Positions 30,150 through 39,000 of a DNA stretch of 64,000 bases are shown piece after piece. Under the pieces are notes generated by a model. That model ran no database searches and had not been told where the DNA came from. It saw only the letters and a list, made by a program, of their open reading frames with translations. Source of the stretch: Bacteroidota bacterium (GTDB lineage Bacteria > Bacteroidota > Bacteroidia > Chitinophagales > Chitinophagaceae); assembly GCA_016715505.1 (NCBI GenBank), contig JADJZY010000034.1, positions 248,001 through 312,000 of the forward strand. Direction: 5' to 3'. Position 1 is the first letter of the stretch; every line of letters starts with the position of its first letter. The translations under genes and the position numbers were made by a program.

Positions 30150-30411
30150 TAATTTGGAATTAAACAACACCCCTGTGCATCTTGCAGACTTATCGTGTAG
30201 GCGCCACTTGGAAATTCATTTAAATCGAAGTGGATGAATTTGGTTTCTTGGTCAGATTAATTCGTTTAATCAATTTTCCCATGAGGTCATGAATCAAGAT
30301 GGAGGCATTAGAAGCTATCGGCTTGCTCAAGGAATTCAGGAGCTTATATTTCTTAGTTAGGGACTGATTCCGAACTAAGAAACTACCAATTTTGGAAAAT
30401 ATGAAAACCAT
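30150..30411 (-). pseudogene. short sorting-domain-like protein, copy B (frameshifted)
   Basis: Equivalent of 27916-28179. It reads identically for the first ~55 residues apart from T/A at one position, then loses frame at about 30250 where one T of the Leu-Thr-Gln-Glu region is missing. Confidence 0.4.
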
Positions 30412-30651
30412 TGAGATTCATTTTAGAGCAAGACAACTTTACAATTCAGTTCCAAGACCTTTAATACTTTTACAATGTCTTCAAGCCTCATAGGCCATCT
30501 TCAGCGCCTTCGTTATGGTCACAGTACAGCTAGTTCTGAAGAGAAAAATCACATAAACGATCCATAGTATAAGATGTAACCAGAGATTCTTAGAAATTCC
30601 TGTAACTCCTAAATTAAAGTTTTTAATTCATATCCCCAAAAACTTTTTAAG

Positions 30652-30810
30652 CAAAAATTTGCAGTAACAAGGCATGTAGCTATTGTAAACATAGGCCGTA
30701 TAGGATTTGCTCGGCAACCCCGAATTAGAAAATCATACTAAGGCCAATTAGCCGAAGTATTTGATTTCTGATTCGTATTTGCAGTTGACAGTCTCCAACT
30801 GCAAAATTTG
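30652..30810 (-). mobile_element. inverted-repeat (MITE-like) element, full copy
   Basis: A 159-bp element with ends CAAAAATTTGCAGT and its near-complement (CAACTGCAAAATTTG at 30796-30810). A perfect 10-bp hairpin TTTGCAGTTG-8 nt-CAACTGCAAA lies at 30778-30805. It encodes nothing. Shared with 23430-23535 (opposite strand) and 28421-28497, so it is a dispersed family. Confidence 0.6.
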
Positions 30811-30888
30811 GGTTTATCCTGAAGCCTGGTTTTACCGCTATGATATTATTGGAAAGGTGACTCATTCAAATATACCCGCTACAGGGTA

Positions 30889-30919
30889 TTGTGGTGCATG
30901 AAGTGGCCCTCTACCTTTG
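30889..30919 (+). promoter_or_regulatory. promoter of the SUMF1-domain gene
   Basis: TTG at 30889-30891, 20-nt spacer, and a perfect -7 box TACCTTTG at 30912-30919. The possible TTG start at 30917 falls inside the -7 box, so translation must begin downstream. Confidence 0.6.
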
Positions 30920-30961
30920 TCCCATTCAATGATTTATAACAATTTTAGACACATCAATCTT

Positions 30962-32380
30962 ATGAAAAACATTTTCAACACCCTACTGGTATTCTGTTTA
31001 TCCATGTTATCTGCGCTGGCAAATAATGTACAAACCACGAACGTTTTTTTAAATGGACAAAATACCACATCGCATTTTTCCCTCATCAATTACAATATAT
31101 CTTGGGAAAATTCATGGAGAACCAATACGAACGAAAACAATTATGACGGTGTTTGGATCTTTGCCAAGTTTAGAAAAGTAAATAGTGGCAATTGGCAACA
31201 TGCCACCATCAATTATGTTAGTCCTGGTACAGCTGCTGCTTGTGGTCATACACAACCTGCAGGAAGCACCATTAAAACACCTGCCGATGGAAAGGGTGTT
31301 TGGATGTATCGCTCAACCATTACTTCCGGAAATAATAACTGGACTGGTGCCAAACTTCGATGGAACTATGGCGCTGATGGTGTTTTAGACAATGACAGTG
31401 TTGAAATTCGTTTGTTTGCCGTTGAAATGGTTTATTGCCCGCAAGGCGCCTACTATTTAGGAAGTGGAGGTAGCGAATCATATCACTTCAGAGATGGCGC
31501 TGTAGATACCTATTTCCCAATCAATTCTGAAAGCGCTATACAGTGTGGCACGGGTGCAGGTCAATTATATGCCGACCAAGGTGCATACATTTTATCTGGA
31601 ACCTTACCAGCTGCTTATCCAAAAGGATATAATGCTTTTTGGGTGATGAAATATGAATTTTCACAACAACAATATATTGACTTCCTGAATACGATTGATT
31701 ACAATAAATATCTTACTCGCAACCCATTTAATGGCGCTTACACAGTAGGTACACATCCAAATTTAACCGCTCCAAATCCTGAGCGTGCTATGGGATATAT
31801 CAGTTCTTTGGATATGTTATCTTGGTTAGATTGGGCTGCCATGCGACCTATGACAGAACTCGAATATGAAAAGGCCAGTAGAGGTTCAAACCAATTACCA
31901 GTTGCCAACGAATATGTTTGGGGTAATACAACGATTTCCGATATTAATACGCCCAGCAATCAAGGTAGTATTAATGAAACATGGGCTACGGGAAATTGCG
32001 TGTATTGGAGTACCAGTAATGCTTTAATGCGTTGTGGTGCATTGGCCACATCAACATCCGACCGCGTTAGTTCGGGCGCAACCTATTACGGAATCATGGA
32101 GATGTCGGGAAATGCATGGGAATGGGCCATTTCTGTCGGAGATGCCAACGGACAATCATTTAATGGAGTACATGGTGATGGGGCACTAAGCGCAAACGGC
32201 GATTACGATGTAGCAAATTGGCCTACATTAAGTGGATTAGGTTTGTGTATTCGAGGAGGGGCATACGCATCTATGTCATCAGCCTTTTGCCGAACATCTG
32301 ATCGATACTATGGGGTTTATTCTTATGTACTCAAAAGTTCTTTGAATATGGGTGGGAGAGGCGTTCGTACAGCTGAGTAA
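30962..32380 (+). CDS. secreted SUMF1/formylglycine-generating-enzyme-domain protein
   Basis: A 472-residue exported protein. The signal peptide MKNIFNTLLVFCLSMLSALAN precedes an N-terminal beta domain (~160 residues, FAKFRKVNSGNWQHA...VEIRLFAVEMVY) and a SUMF1 fold with YCPQGAYYLGSGG, FWVMKYEFSQQQYIDFLN, MRPMTELEYEKASRG, GIMEMSGNAWEWAISVG and the closing CIRGGAYASMSSAFCRTSDR. The same fold occurs in gliding proteins GldJ/GldK and in formylglycine-generating enzyme; no lipobox is present, so it is not a GldJ/K orthologue. Activity unproven. The chosen ATG is the first giving a good signal peptide; the frame is open from 30917. Followed 42 bp downstream by a T9SS protein. Confidence 0.82.
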   Translation: MKNIFNTLLVFCLSMLSALANNVQTTNVFLNGQNTTSHFSLINYNISWENSWRTNTNENNYDGVWIFAKFRKVNSGNWQHATINYVSPGTAAACGHTQPAGSTIKTPADGKGVWMYRSTITSGNNNWTGAKLRWNYGADGVLDNDSVEIRLFAVEMVYCPQGAYYLGSGGSESYHFRDGAVDTYFPINSESAIQCGTGAGQLYADQGAYILSGTLPAAYPKGYNAFWVMKYEFSQQQYIDFLNTIDYNKYLTRNPFNGAYTVGTHPNLTAPNPERAMGYISSLDMLSWLDWAAMRPMTELEYEKASRGSNQLPVANEYVWGNTTISDINTPSNQGSINETWATGNCVYWSTSNALMRCGALATSTSDRVSSGATYYGIMEMSGNAWEWAISVGDANGQSFNGVHGDGALSANGDYDVANWPTLSGLGLCIRGGAYASMSSAFCRTSDRYYGVYSYVLKSSLNMGGRGVRTAE

Positions 32381-32422
32381 AATCAAAAATCCGGAACAAT
32401 TTCTATAAACATTTGTATTCCA

Positions 32423-33357
32423 ATGACAAGATTTTTTTTATACGCCATCCTGTTGATGCCTACCGGACTTTTCGCTCAAAACAACCCCATCTTTTATGGT
32501 GGTATTGGGGATGGACATAGCCTTATGCAAACAACTTCCATTTACAATCAGGCTGCATATCGTGGCGGTCAAGGCGATGCATGGCATATGAGTTTTAACA
32601 GCCCTACTTTTGTTAGCGTTTCTTCTAAAGGCGGTAACGGCGATGGGTGGAATCTTACGTCAAACAGCATTAATTACGCCAAATACTCATCCAGAGGTGG
32701 GCAGGGAGATGCCTGGGCTCAGGGCCAAAGTGCCGCACAAGCTCCTAGACCAAACTACTTTGGCGGACAAGGAGATGGATGGGCCAATACCTACACCCCA
32801 CTCGGACCTTTACCTGTGCAAATTGTTTTGTTTGAGGCTGTTAAAAAGGGCTCTGCCGTTGAGTTGGAATGGAAAAGCAGTTTTGAAAAAAACAGCAGCC
32901 ATTATATTGTTGAAAAAGTGCGGATGCCGTCAATTTTAAGGAATTCGCTCAGGTGCAAAGCCTCAATCAGGAAGAAGGTTCTGCTTATCAGTTGCTTGAC
33001 AATGCCCCATATTCTGGGTACAATTACTACCGGCTTAAGATGGTTGATATCGATGGTCAATTTCAATACAGCCCGACGAGACATGTGATATTCGAAAAAA
33101 ATAATCAGGCCTTGGATTATCGCATTTATCCGAATCCAAGTACCGGGTTAATCACATTTGAATTCCCGGCAACCACACAAAATGAAAATCTGGTGATTAA
33201 TATTACCAATATGACCGGAAGAGTTGTACAACAATATAAATGTACCAGCGAAGACCGTTTGATTCAAATGAATTTAAGTAATCTACCAAGAAGCACTTAC
33301 TTTGTTCAGATACGATGTTCTACATACGATATCATCGAAAAAATCATCCTCCACTAA
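32423..33357 (+). CDS. T9SS type A protein with GGxGDGW repeats, frame broken once
   Basis: A 311-residue secreted protein after repair. The signal peptide (cleavage after GLFAQ) is followed by five short repeats containing GGIGDGH, GGQGDAW, GGNGDGW, GGQGDAW and GGQGDGW at ~20-25-residue spacing (residues ~25-125). Next comes the LPVQIVLFEAVKKGSAVELEWKSSFEKNSSHYIVEKS block, then a sorting domain from YRIYPNPSTGLITFEF to the end. The frame is lost in A5 32913-32917, which should be A6 (restoring EKSADAVNFKEFAQVQ). It follows the SUMF1-domain gene and was probably transcribed with it. A bidirectional terminator follows. Confidence 0.82.
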
Positions 33358-33372
33358 TCAAATCAACTCATG

Positions 33373-33406
33373 AAAAAAAATGCCGGTCTTTTAAGCCGGC
33401 ATTTTT
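33373..33406. terminator. bidirectional terminator
   Basis: A-run, stem TGCCGG/CCGGCA around a 9-nt loop, T-run; lies between the convergent T9SS and queA genes. Confidence 0.85.
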
Positions 33407-33428
33407 AGTTTGTATATCATTCATTCGA

Positions 33429-34478
33429 TTAGATAATCAAGAGCGCATCTCCATAACTAAAGAAACGATATTTATTTTTAATAGCTTGCTTATATGCCTC
33501 CATCGTAAGTTCATATCCCATAAAAGCTGCAGACATGATCAACAAACTGGTTTTAGGCAAATGAAAATTTGTAATCAGGGAATCAGCTAATGCAAAATCA
33601 TAAGGAGGATAAATAAAAATATTGGTCCAACCTTCGGAGGGTTTCAACATGCCGGTTGTGGTGATAGAAGATTCAAGGGCACGAACAGTTGTAGTACCAA
33701 TTGAACAAATTCGGCGTCCTTCTTCTTTGGCCTTATTAATGACCTTACAAGCATAATCGTCGATGTTGTAATATTCTGCATCCATTTTATGTTTGGTCAG
33801 ATCTTCAACTTCAATCGGTCGAAAAGTTCCGAGACCGGTATGTAAAGTAACTTCTGCAAAACGAATACCTTTGATTTCAAGTCGTTTAATCAATTCACGA
33901 CTAAAATGCAAACCGGCGGTTGGAGCAGCTACTGCACCTTCGTGTTTGGCATACACCGTTTGATACCTTTCTTTGTCGGTATCATCGGGTTTGCGTTTGA
34001 TATAACGTGGCAATGGGGTTTCACCCATTTGATCCAAAATATGTTTTAGTTCTTCATTGGTACCATCAAACAGGAAACGGATGGTACGTCCGCGGGAAGT
34101 GGTATTGTCAACTACTTCGGCGACCAGAGAATTATCTGCACCAAAATATAATTTATTGCCAACACGAATTTTACGGGCAGGCTCAACAATAACATCCCAA
34201 AGTCGATTTTGTTTATTCAATTCACGCAACAAAAAAACTTCGATTTTAGCCCCGGTTTTTTCCTTACGGCCATAAAGACGTGCATTAAATACTTTGGTAT
34301 TGTTGGCTACCATCACATCCTTATCATCAAAATAATCCAGAACATCCTTAAAAAGTTTGTGTTCTATTTTCCCCGTGTCTTTATGAACCACCATCAACTT
34401 GCTTTCATCTCGGTTTTTAGCCGGGAATTGAGCAATGAGGTTTTGTGGCAAATCATAAACGTACTGAGATAATTTCAT
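33429..34478 (-). CDS. queA: S-adenosylmethionine:tRNA ribosyltransferase-isomerase
   Basis: Transfers and isomerises the ribosyl moiety of SAM to preQ1 at tRNA position 34, forming epoxyqueuosine. The protein is 349 residues from ATG 34478, with the family signatures YDLPQNLIAQFPAKNRDESKL, VFLLRELN, EGAVAAPTAGLHFSREL, VTLHTGLGTFRPI and LITNFHLPKTSLLIMSAAF. The frame could start at 34499, but a -7 box overlaps that site, and other family members begin MKLS-like. Monocistronic; no other queuosine gene is nearby. Confidence 0.94.
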   Translation of the reverse strand: MKLSQYVYDLPQNLIAQFPAKNRDESKLMVVHKDTGKIEHKLFKDVLDYFDDKDVMVANNTKVFNARLYGRKEKTGAKIEVFLLRELNKQNRLWDVIVEPARKIRVGNKLYFGADNSLVAEVVDNTTSRGRTIRFLFDGTNEELKHILDQMGETPLPRYIKRKPDDTDKERYQTVYAKHEGAVAAPTAGLHFSRELIKRLEIKGIRFAEVTLHTGLGTFRPIEVEDLTKHKMDAEYYNIDDYACKVINKAKEEGRRICSIGTTTVRALESSITTTGMLKPSEGWTNIFIYPPYDFALADSLITNFHLPKTSLLIMSAAFMGYELTMEAYKQAIKNKYRFFSYGDALLII

Positions 34479-34496
34479 GAGCAAAAATTGAGGGCG

Positions 34497-34504
34497 CAAA
34501 AGTA
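34497..34504 (-). promoter_or_regulatory. -7 promoter element of queA
   Basis: Minus-strand TACTTTTG, perfect TAnnTTTG, 18 bp before ATG 34478; fixes the start of queA. No -33 at the expected place. Confidence 0.5.
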
Positions 34505-34672
34505 ATCAAAATATCCCTAATTACCATGATTGCTCCAAGATTCGCAGTCAAACATTAAATCAATTTATATATGAACGAAAATCCTACTTTCCTGCCATTC
34601 ATCAAAAGTCCTTCCTATGGCCTATTATAAAATGAATCCGACTAAATGCAGAGCGATTTGTAACATTGCAAA

Positions 34673-35968
34673 ATGCCGTTACAAATTTGTTGGATGCGCC
34701 GCGATTTAAGGCTTTTTGATCAGGCTGCCCTATCTTATTCACTCCAATCTGGAATACCAACGAGAGTCATTTTTATTTTCGACCCGGTCATTTTATCCGA
34801 ACTCCCGCGTAAAGACAGGCGGGTTCAATTTATCCATCAGCAATTGAATAAAATTGCCGGGGAACTTCGTTCAATGGGTTCGGATTTATGGGTTTTTCAT
34901 GCCAAGCCGGATGAGGTTTTTAATATGCTCCTAGAAAAACATCAGATTTCAGCAGTGTATACCAACCATGACTATGAGCCCTATGCGCAAAAAAGGGATC
35001 AGGAAATAGCAGAAATGTTAGAAAACAGGTCATGCCATTTTTACTCATTCAAAGATCAGGTGATATTTGAGAAATCGGAAGTCCTCAAACCGGACGGCAC
35101 ACCCTATACCGTGTTTACGCCTTATAGTAAAAAATGGAAAGAACATTTCCAACCTTCCCTTACCGAGCCTTTTGAATGCCATTCATTTTTTAAAAACCTT
35201 GCCCCGGGCATTGGTACATATCCACTTCCGCAGTTGGCTGATTTAGGGTTTGAATCTTGCGATATAGAATTTCCCGAACCCAAAATATCTGATCAACTCA
35301 TCACAGGATATCAGGAAACACGGGATATCCCATCATTAAACGGGACCTCCAGACTTAGTATACACTTGAGATTTGGAACCATCAGCATCCGTCAATTGGT
35401 AAAACAGGCCCTTCCATTTCCCGACAAATTTTTAAACGAATTAATCTGGAGAGAATTTTATCAAAGCATTCTTTGGCATTTTCCGCAGGTTGTTCATCAA
35501 AGTTTTAAACCCGCTTACGACCGCATACAATGGCGAAATGACCCGAAAGAATTTGAAGCATGGTGTCAGGGCAAAACGGGCTACCCGATTGTCGATGCCG
35601 GCATGCGTGAATTATTGAATACCGGCTGGATGCATAACCGGGTTCGAATGATAGTGGCATCCTTTTTAACCAAGCACCTTTTGATTGACTGGCGCCGGGG
35701 TGAAGCCTTTTTTGCAGAGCACCTGAACGATTTCGAACTCGCCTCTAACAATGGAGGTTGGCAATGGGCTGCTGGCTCCGGAGTGGATGCTGCTCCCTAT
35801 TTTCGAATCTTTAATCCGGCCTTACAAACCCAAAAATTTGACCCTCAGGGTAAATATATCCGACAATGGGTTCCTGAATTTGACAGCCTGAATTATGTTC
35901 AACCCATCGTTGACCATACCCTCGCCAGAAATCGATGCCTGAAAGCCTTCCAACAAGCTTTGAAATAA
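34673..35968 (+). CDS. deoxyribodipyrimidine photolyase (cryptochrome/photolyase family)
   Basis: Light-driven repair of UV dimers in DNA, or a related cryptochrome. A 431-residue protein with the N-terminal antenna Rossmann domain (ICWMRRDLRLFDQAAL, HDYEPYAQKRD) and the C-terminal FAD domain (SRLSIHLRFGTISIRQL, FLNELIWREFYQSIL, YPIVDAGMRELLNTGWMHNR, ASNNGGWQWAAGSGVDAAPYFRIFNP). The Trp and Asn positions typical of CPD class I enzymes are present, and the length suits that class. The chromophore of the antenna domain cannot be told. The -33 box of the next gene overlaps its last codons. Confidence 0.9.
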   Translation: MPLQICWMRRDLRLFDQAALSYSLQSGIPTRVIFIFDPVILSELPRKDRRVQFIHQQLNKIAGELRSMGSDLWVFHAKPDEVFNMLLEKHQISAVYTNHDYEPYAQKRDQEIAEMLENRSCHFYSFKDQVIFEKSEVLKPDGTPYTVFTPYSKKWKEHFQPSLTEPFECHSFFKNLAPGIGTYPLPQLADLGFESCDIEFPEPKISDQLITGYQETRDIPSLNGTSRLSIHLRFGTISIRQLVKQALPFPDKFLNELIWREFYQSILWHFPQVVHQSFKPAYDRIQWRNDPKEFEAWCQGKTGYPIVDAGMRELLNTGWMHNRVRMIVASFLTKHLLIDWRRGEAFFAEHLNDFELASNNGGWQWAAGSGVDAAPYFRIFNPALQTQKFDPQGKYIRQWVPEFDSLNYVQPIVDHTLARNRCLKAFQQALK

Positions 35969-35990
35969 GGGTGCAAAAGCCCTACTTTTG
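35959..35990 (+). promoter_or_regulatory. promoter of the MMPL fusion gene, overlapping the photolyase stop
   Basis: TTTG at 35959-35962 (in the last codons of the photolyase gene), 20-nt spacer, TACTTTTG at 35983-35990: a full match to the Bacteroidota promoter. It is 13 bp before the ATG at 36003, so the leader is very short. Confidence 0.65.
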
Positions 35991-36002
35991 TGGGCTTCCT
36001 GC

Positions 36003-39000
36003 ATGAAATTTCTTTTTGTAAATATTTACCGCTATTTAAAAATTCGCCCCTGGTTAGCCAGAGTCATTTTTTTATTACTCATAGGTCTGTTTGTTTTTTT
36101 CGCTACGCGTTTACGATTTGAAAGTGACTTGCAGGCTATGATGCCACAGGAAAAAAAAGGGCAGGACATCAGTAGTGTGCTCTTTCGGAATAAACAACTG
36201 GATCGTATCATTTGTTCGGTTTCTTTAAAGGACAGTAATGCTTCTGACCCTGATTTGCTGATTGCTTTTACCGAAGCATTTCAAGATGAATTATTAAAGA
36301 ATGATCGCGAACATCTGATTCAAAAAATTGAAGCCCAACAAGATGATGAGTCCATGATACAATTGATGGGACTCGTACAAAATTATTTGCCGGTTTTACT
36401 GGATGAGAAAGATTATTTACAAATAGATTCTTGTTTGGATGAAAATTATTTGCGCAACAAACTTCAAACCAATTACCGCATATTGATTTCACCGGGAGGT
36501 CTTGCTCTGAAGCAACTACTGCTCAATGACCCTTTGGGATGGAGTTTACCTGCGTTTAAAAAATTGAGTCGATTTCAATTGAATGAGGATGTATCGATGT
36601 ATGATGGGTATTTGATCAATGAAGGAGGTAATCAACTTGCTTTTTTCCTGCATCCGAGCTGGCCTTCTTCACAAACAAAAATGAACAAAGGCCTGGAGCC
36701 CTTCATTGCTCAATCGGCGAAAAAAGTATTGGGTTCTGAATCATTTGCAGCACTACAATTCCATTATTTTGGCGGCCCCCTGGTAGCAAGTGCAAATGCC
36801 GTTCAAATGCAACAAGATACTTATTTGACCCTTGGCATAACATTGGCACTCCTGTTGATTTTATTCATTGGATTTTTCCGTAGCGCATTTGCTCCTTTAC
36901 AAATCATGATTCCGGTTGTATTCGGCGGGAGTTTTGGCATGGCCATGATGTATTTGATCAAAGGCGAAGTTAGCCTGATGGCCTTAGGTGCTTCCAGTGT
37001 CATATTGGGGATTGCGGTAAATTATTCGCTGCATTTTATGTCGCATCTCAGACATAGTCCAAACAAGGAAGAGACGATTGCAGAGTTGACCCATCCAATG
37101 ACCATTGGCAGTTTTACGACCATTGCCGCATTTTTGAGTTTGACTTTTATGCATGCGCCGGTTTTGAAAGAACTTGGTTTATTCACGGCATTTAACCTGA
37201 TCGGATCCTCGATTTGCACATTAATTTTTTTACCCCATTTTATCCGGGATAAGAAACTTCAGGATCTACCACATCATAATTGGCTGGACCGTTTTTTTAC
37301 CAAAAAAAATAAATATCAAACGTATTTTTTACTCACTATTCTGGTGGCAACCTGCATTCTGGGTTTTTATGTAAAAAAGGTAAGATTCACCGAAGATCTG
37401 ATGCAGATGAATTATATGAGCCCTACGATGTCTGCTCATCAGAAAATCATTAACCAGCGCCTGAAAGTTTCACTCAATAGTTTATTTTGTGTCAGCGAAG
37501 GCAAAAATTTAAATGAGGCCTTGCAGCAAGCTGATCAATCGGAAAAACAACTCGAAACTGCGCTTCAGAAAAATGAAATTTCGGCTTATCAACCCATCGC
37601 TTCCTTCTTGTTGAGTGATCATAAAATTCAGGAGAGACAAAATCGCTGGAAGTCCTATTGGACACCTCTTAAAAAAGCCAGGCTGCAATCGCAATTACAA
37701 CGCATTGGTACAGAAACCGGATTTAATAAGACCGCTTTTGATGGCATTGTTCGTTTGCTGAATGAAGCACCGAAATCGCCTGATTCCATTTATCATAATA
37801 CCTTTAAAAATCTTTTTGCGGGTCTTGTTCTTGAAGATAGCCATGGTGTTCGCGTGATTAGCATGGTAAAAGCCAGTCAGGTCCAACGAACAAATTTCAT
37901 TGAACATTTTACTTCCAGTTCTCATCAATATGTTACAGACAGACAGATGATTACCAGTCGCTTCGTGACATTGATTCGTGACGACTTCTACAACATTTTA
38001 TTTTATACCTCCTTCATTGTTTTTTTCACGATACTGATATCATATGGTCGTATCGAAATAGCATTGATTTCATTTATCCCCATGGTACTTACATGGATTT
38101 GCATCCTTGGTTTGATGGGACTATTGGGGATAGAATTTAATATCATCAACATCATTATCTCCACATTGATTTTTGGGCTGGGAGACGATTACAGTATTTT
38201 TATTACGGATGGATTACTGGAAAAATACAAATATGGCAAACCCAAATTAAGCAGCATCCGTGTATCGATTTATTTGTCGGCAATGACCACCATCATCGGT
38301 TTGGGTGTCTTGATTTTTGCCAAACATCCTGCATTACAATCCATCGCATTGGTATCGGTTATCGGCATTTTATCGATCCTGCTTATTTCACAAAACATAC
38401 AGCCTATACTCTTTAATTTTTTCATCCAAAAACGTGCCGACAAAAAATTTCATCCTTTTACATTATGGTCATTCACGAAAACCATTTTTGCATTTACCTA
38501 TTATGTAACGGGTTGTTTGCTACTAACCATTGTTGGCTTCATCCTGACTAAATGTATCCCTTTTGCTAAAGATCGAATGAAGTATATCTACCATGTGATG
38601 ATTTGTAAAATGATGTGGAGTCTGCTTTATATCATGGGCAATGTGAAAAAAAGATTTGAAAATAAAGAAGCCGCCCATTTCGAAAAACCCTGTGTGTTGA
38701 TTGCCAATCATGCTTCCTTTTTAGACCTCCTGAGAATCATTTCTTTACATCCGAAAATTTTATTACTCACCAATAAATGGGTTTGGCGCTCTCCGGTATT
38801 TGGCGCATTGGTAAGAATGGCTGATTATTATCCGGTAGAAGAAGGCGCAGAATTTTCGGTAGATAAATTATCGTATTGGGTTGACCGGGGATATTCGATA
38901 GCCGTATTTCCCGAAGGCACACGCAGTTATGATGAAGAGGTAAAAAGATTTCATAAGGGCGCTTTTTATTTAGCACAACAACTCAAACTAGATATCCTTC

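Larger units (their letters stand above)
26266..30727. repeat. 2.23-kb tandem duplication
   Basis: Unit A (about 26266-28497) and unit B (about 28502-30727) are aligned copies; matched landmarks such as the gene ends (26420/28653) and starts (27902/30135) are both offset by 2233 bp. Each holds the same minus-strand T9SS gene, a small upstream frame, and on the far side part (A) or all (B) of the inverted-repeat element. Copies differ by many 1-4 base indels as well as some substitutions. Unit A ends inside the element (near GAATTA 28490-28495), which marks the duplication junction. Confidence 0.8.
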
